Of a DNA stretch of 7,962 nucleotides, positions 7,201-7,962 are shown one piece after another. How positions within the stretch are numbered: the stretch's first letter is position 1; each line of letters starts with the position of its first letter. A model generated the notes under the pieces. It made no database searches, was not told the origin of the DNA, and saw nothing but the letters and a program-made list of their open reading frames with translations. Made by a program: the position numbers and the translations under genes. Origin of the DNA: Rhodanobacteraceae bacterium (GTDB taxonomy: Bacteria > Pseudomonadota > Gammaproteobacteria > Xanthomonadales > SZUA-5); the NCBI GenBank assembly GCA_003233535.1, contig QIMA01000057.1, forward strand, positions 1-7,962, given 5' to 3'.

Positions 7201-7962
7201 CCCAAGTAAACGTTGTCCGGTAAGAAGGTTTTGCTGAACACCGGCAGCGGGTCAACTTGAATCGACGCCATGGCATCACCGCTGTTGCCGGCGATTGAGG
7301 TCAAATCGCCAGTCGTGTTGGTGAGCAACCCGGCGGTGCTGGCGACGATGTCTACGCTGATCGTGCAGGCCGAGGCTGCTGCCAACGCTCCGCCGGTGTA
7401 GCTGAGCACTGCGGTTCCTGCGGCGGCGCTAAGCATGCCGCCGGTGCAGGTAGTCGCCGCACTGGGCGGTGTAGCGATGGTCATTCCGGCCGGCAGGTTG
7501 TCGGTTACGTCCAGTGCGCTCGTCGCGATCGTGCTCGCGGTGTTGTCGATTACTAGGCTGAGCTGCGTCGCTTGGCCGATGAAAACGGTGCCGGCACCGA
7601 ATGCCTTGCTAAACAACGGCGGCGGGTTGACGGCCAAAGTCGCCGTCGCCCCAGGGGCGATGACGGTGCCCGAGCTGGTCAGGTCCTCGCTCGTATTGAG
7701 GTAGCTGCCTGGGGTGGCCGAACCCGGAATAATCACATCCACGTCGAAGCTGCAGGTGCCGCCTGATGGGGCCAATGTTCCATTCAGCAGCGTGATGGTG
7801 CTGGTTCCGCTCAGGCTGGAACCGACACCGCACGGATCAACCAGCGGCAGTCCGGTTGCCACCGCACCGGTCAGCATCGCGTCCAGATCGTCGCTGAAAC
7901 GCAAATCCGTGGCGCTGCTGGTATCGGTGTTGGTCAGGGTGAATGTCAGTGTCGTCGTGTTG
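4152..7962 (-). CDS. Giant cell-surface protein of DUF11/DUF7933-type repeats with C-terminal membrane anchor, 5'-truncated by window edge
   Basis: The frame is open from the right edge to TAA at 4152-4154, giving 1,270 visible residues. The codon at 7902-7904 is TTG inside a repeat and upstream codons continue the same domain (TLTFTLTNTDTSSATDL), so the real start and signal peptide lie beyond the window. The visible part is one nearly complete unit plus nine complete units of 124-126 residues. The consensus runs PxPxLxKxFxP, then a GQxSxLTxxIDN-like strand, TDNLPAGLxVATPANA, TCxGGTLTA, YSGGxxAAGxxCTI, and NTTGDLTSxxGNS. Each unit has exactly two cysteines with 25 or 26 residues between them, and there are no others. 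This fits an Ig-like beta sandwich with one disulfide, an inference that suits an extracytoplasmic location. The last 33 residues are a linker, one hydrophobic helix (about 4167-4220) and PRRG, a likely anchor or sorting tail. Very low Lys and aromatic content and high Ala/Thr/Ser/Gly are typical of such stalk proteins. An adhesin or stalk role is plausible but not shown. Confidence 0.88.
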   Translation of the reverse strand, partial: NTTTLTFTLTNTDTSSATDLRFSDDLDAMLTGAVATGLPLVDPCGVGSSLSGTSTITLLNGTLAPSGGTCSFDVDVIIPGSATPGSYLNTSEDLTSSGTVIAPGATATLAVNPPPLFSKAFGAGTVFIGQATQLSLVIDNTASTIATSALDVTDNLPAGMTIATPPSAATTCTGGMLSAAAGTAVLSYTGGALAAASACTISVDIVASTAGLLTNTTGDLTSIAGNSGDAMASIQVDPLPVFSKTFLPDNVYLGQAAVLRLQIDNSGITQALSAVAFTDNLPAGLIVATPANANNTCAGTLTAADGTGSISLSGGTLAAGALCIIDVDVTGLAAGDFNNTTSVLSFTGGSSAAASDTLRINPLPLFAKAFAPTAIPVGSISTLTFTIDNTGSSAAATGLDFVDTYPAGLVNATPANAMNTCTGGTLTATDGAGSITYIGGNVPASASCTISVDVTAPAGNYPNTSGNLISDGGSTAGASATLTVSTAPLFSKLFTPDALFVNQISRLTLNIDHSAGGLDATGLDLTDNLPAGLAIATPANASNSCAGGTLSAVAGSGTVSYSGGSLMAGTTCEIGLDVVAAASGTYVNTTGDLTSSLGNSGPASDTLQVDPAPTLAKSFAPSQVFIGQLSTITLSIDNSSSTQDLTGVDLSDNLPAGLLVATPGNAATTCTGGTLTAADGSASVTYNGGTVSAGATCTISFDVDASTAGSLVNTTSDLVSNAGTIAGASNTLLVDPVPLFTKSFAPDTMAIADVSTLTLSIDNSGSATAISAIDFTDNLPAGLVLATPANAITTCTGGTLTAADGGSVVNYTGGNLATATTCTVIADVTSASQGVYVNTTGDLTSNAGNSSTASATLTVSTRPSLSKAFTPAALFVNQVSRLALTIDHSAGGLDATGLDLTDNFPAGLLVATPANASNSCVGGTFSATAGAATVSYSGGNVVAGNTCELAVDVVAATAGSYVNTSGDLTSDLGNSGSASATLVVDDVPTLAKTFTPSSIFVGQNSTVTLTIDSGTSTQALSAVSVTDSLPADLVVATPSNAATTCNGGTLTATAGTATVSYSGGSLAAGANCTISFDVTGTAVGGLINTAGPLASSAGDSGNASATLRVDPLPTLSKVFDPEQIIVGEESSVVLTIDNSGSTQPVTGLAVSDDLPGSMRVAVPSQASHNCGAGTLVASTGATTVTFSGGDVAAGASCTIRFAVDVPLQGSFLNVTSPLLSDVGNAAAGASGELNVQPSAVAVDATSRFTLLLLTMLLIGAALVALPRRG
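5251..5300 (-). repeat. 50-bp exact direct repeat, copy in unit 7
   Basis: The 50 bases here are identical to 6376-6425, exactly 1,125 bp away. They encode the segment around SAGGLDATGLDLTDN. Synonymous sites are also identical here, while flanking parts of the same units have drifted, so this stretch is either recently copied or kept alike by gene conversion. Confidence 0.9.
6376..6425 (-). repeat. 50-bp exact direct repeat, copy in unit 4
   Basis: This is the partner of 5251-5300. The match breaks on both sides (preceding base T here versus G there; following base A here versus G there). Recombination between the copies would remove exactly 375 residues, that is three whole domains, without shifting the frame. 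Confidence 0.9.

Larger units (their letters stand above)
4254..7961 (-). repeat. Tandem array of ten DUF11/DUF7933-type units
   Basis: Boundaries set at the residue starting the PxPxLxK motif, in protein order: unit 0 (partial) 7961-7626; unit 1 7625-7251; unit 2 7250-6879; unit 3 6878-6507; unit 4 6506-6132; unit 5 6131-5757; unit 6 5756-5382; unit 7 5381-5007; unit 8 5006-4632; unit 9 4631-4254. Lengths are 375 bp except units 2 and 3 (372) and unit 9 (378). Unit 0 is of a different subtype (FSDDLDAMLTGAVATGLPL, then DPCGVG), and unit 9, next to the anchor, lacks the usual LPAG and ATPANA wording (LPGSMRVAVPSQAS). The two end units therefore look like caps around a more homogeneous core. 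Confidence 0.9.

Noticed and set aside
7902..7904. TTG as the start codon of the giant repeat gene
   Set aside because: The frame continues to the window edge and the upstream codons complete the N-terminal strand of the same repeat domain, so the gene is simply cut by the window.
4254..7961. CRISPR-like or non-coding tandem repeat array
   Set aside because: The repeats have a period near 375 bp, are diverged, stay in one open frame and translate to a recognisable domain; there are no short identical repeats with unique spacers.

Overview
The window holds three protein-coding genes, one gene fragment, and a compositionally distinct gap. It is GC-rich, and its gene types (a two-FtsX-module ABC permease, a secreted protein with an S74 chaperone domain, and a giant DUF11/DUF7933-type repeat protein) point to a Gram-negative bacterium. 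A gammaproteobacterium of the Xanthomonadales type is my best guess, but this is inference from protein style; no rRNA or marker gene is present.

Layout. (1) 2-1954, plus strand: the C-terminal 650 residues of an ABC transporter permease with two FtsX modules; its start lies left of the window. (2) 1945-2181, minus strand: a fragment that looks like the C-terminal end of an S41 (C-terminal processing) peptidase. It has lost its catalytic part, and its stop overlaps the permease 3' end by 10 bp. (3) 2182-2641: a gap with no convincing gene, many stops in all frames and visibly lower GC, carrying a 13-bp inverted repeat around a small hairpin. (4) 2642-4042, plus strand: a secreted protein with fibre-like repeats, a C-terminal peptidase S74 (intramolecular chaperone autoprocessing) domain and a coiled-coil tail, closed by a strong intrinsic terminator at 4068-4098. 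(5) 4152 to the right edge, minus strand and convergent with the previous gene: the C-terminal 1,270 residues of a very large cell-surface protein. It has at least ten Ig-like DUF11/DUF7933-type repeats of 124-126 residues, each with one conserved cysteine pair, followed by a single C-terminal membrane helix and a short PRRG tail.

How they fit together. The S74 protein and the repeat protein are both predicted to act outside the cytoplasm and face each other tail to tail. The sequence shows proximity, not a shared function. The most notable structure is a higher-order repeat within the giant gene: units 3-4-5 are echoed by units 6-7-8 at a 1,125-bp spacing, including a 50-bp exact match. This suggests block duplication of three domains at once. 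I found no RNA genes, CRISPR array, insertion sequence or complete mobile element, and no clear case for a wholly new system.
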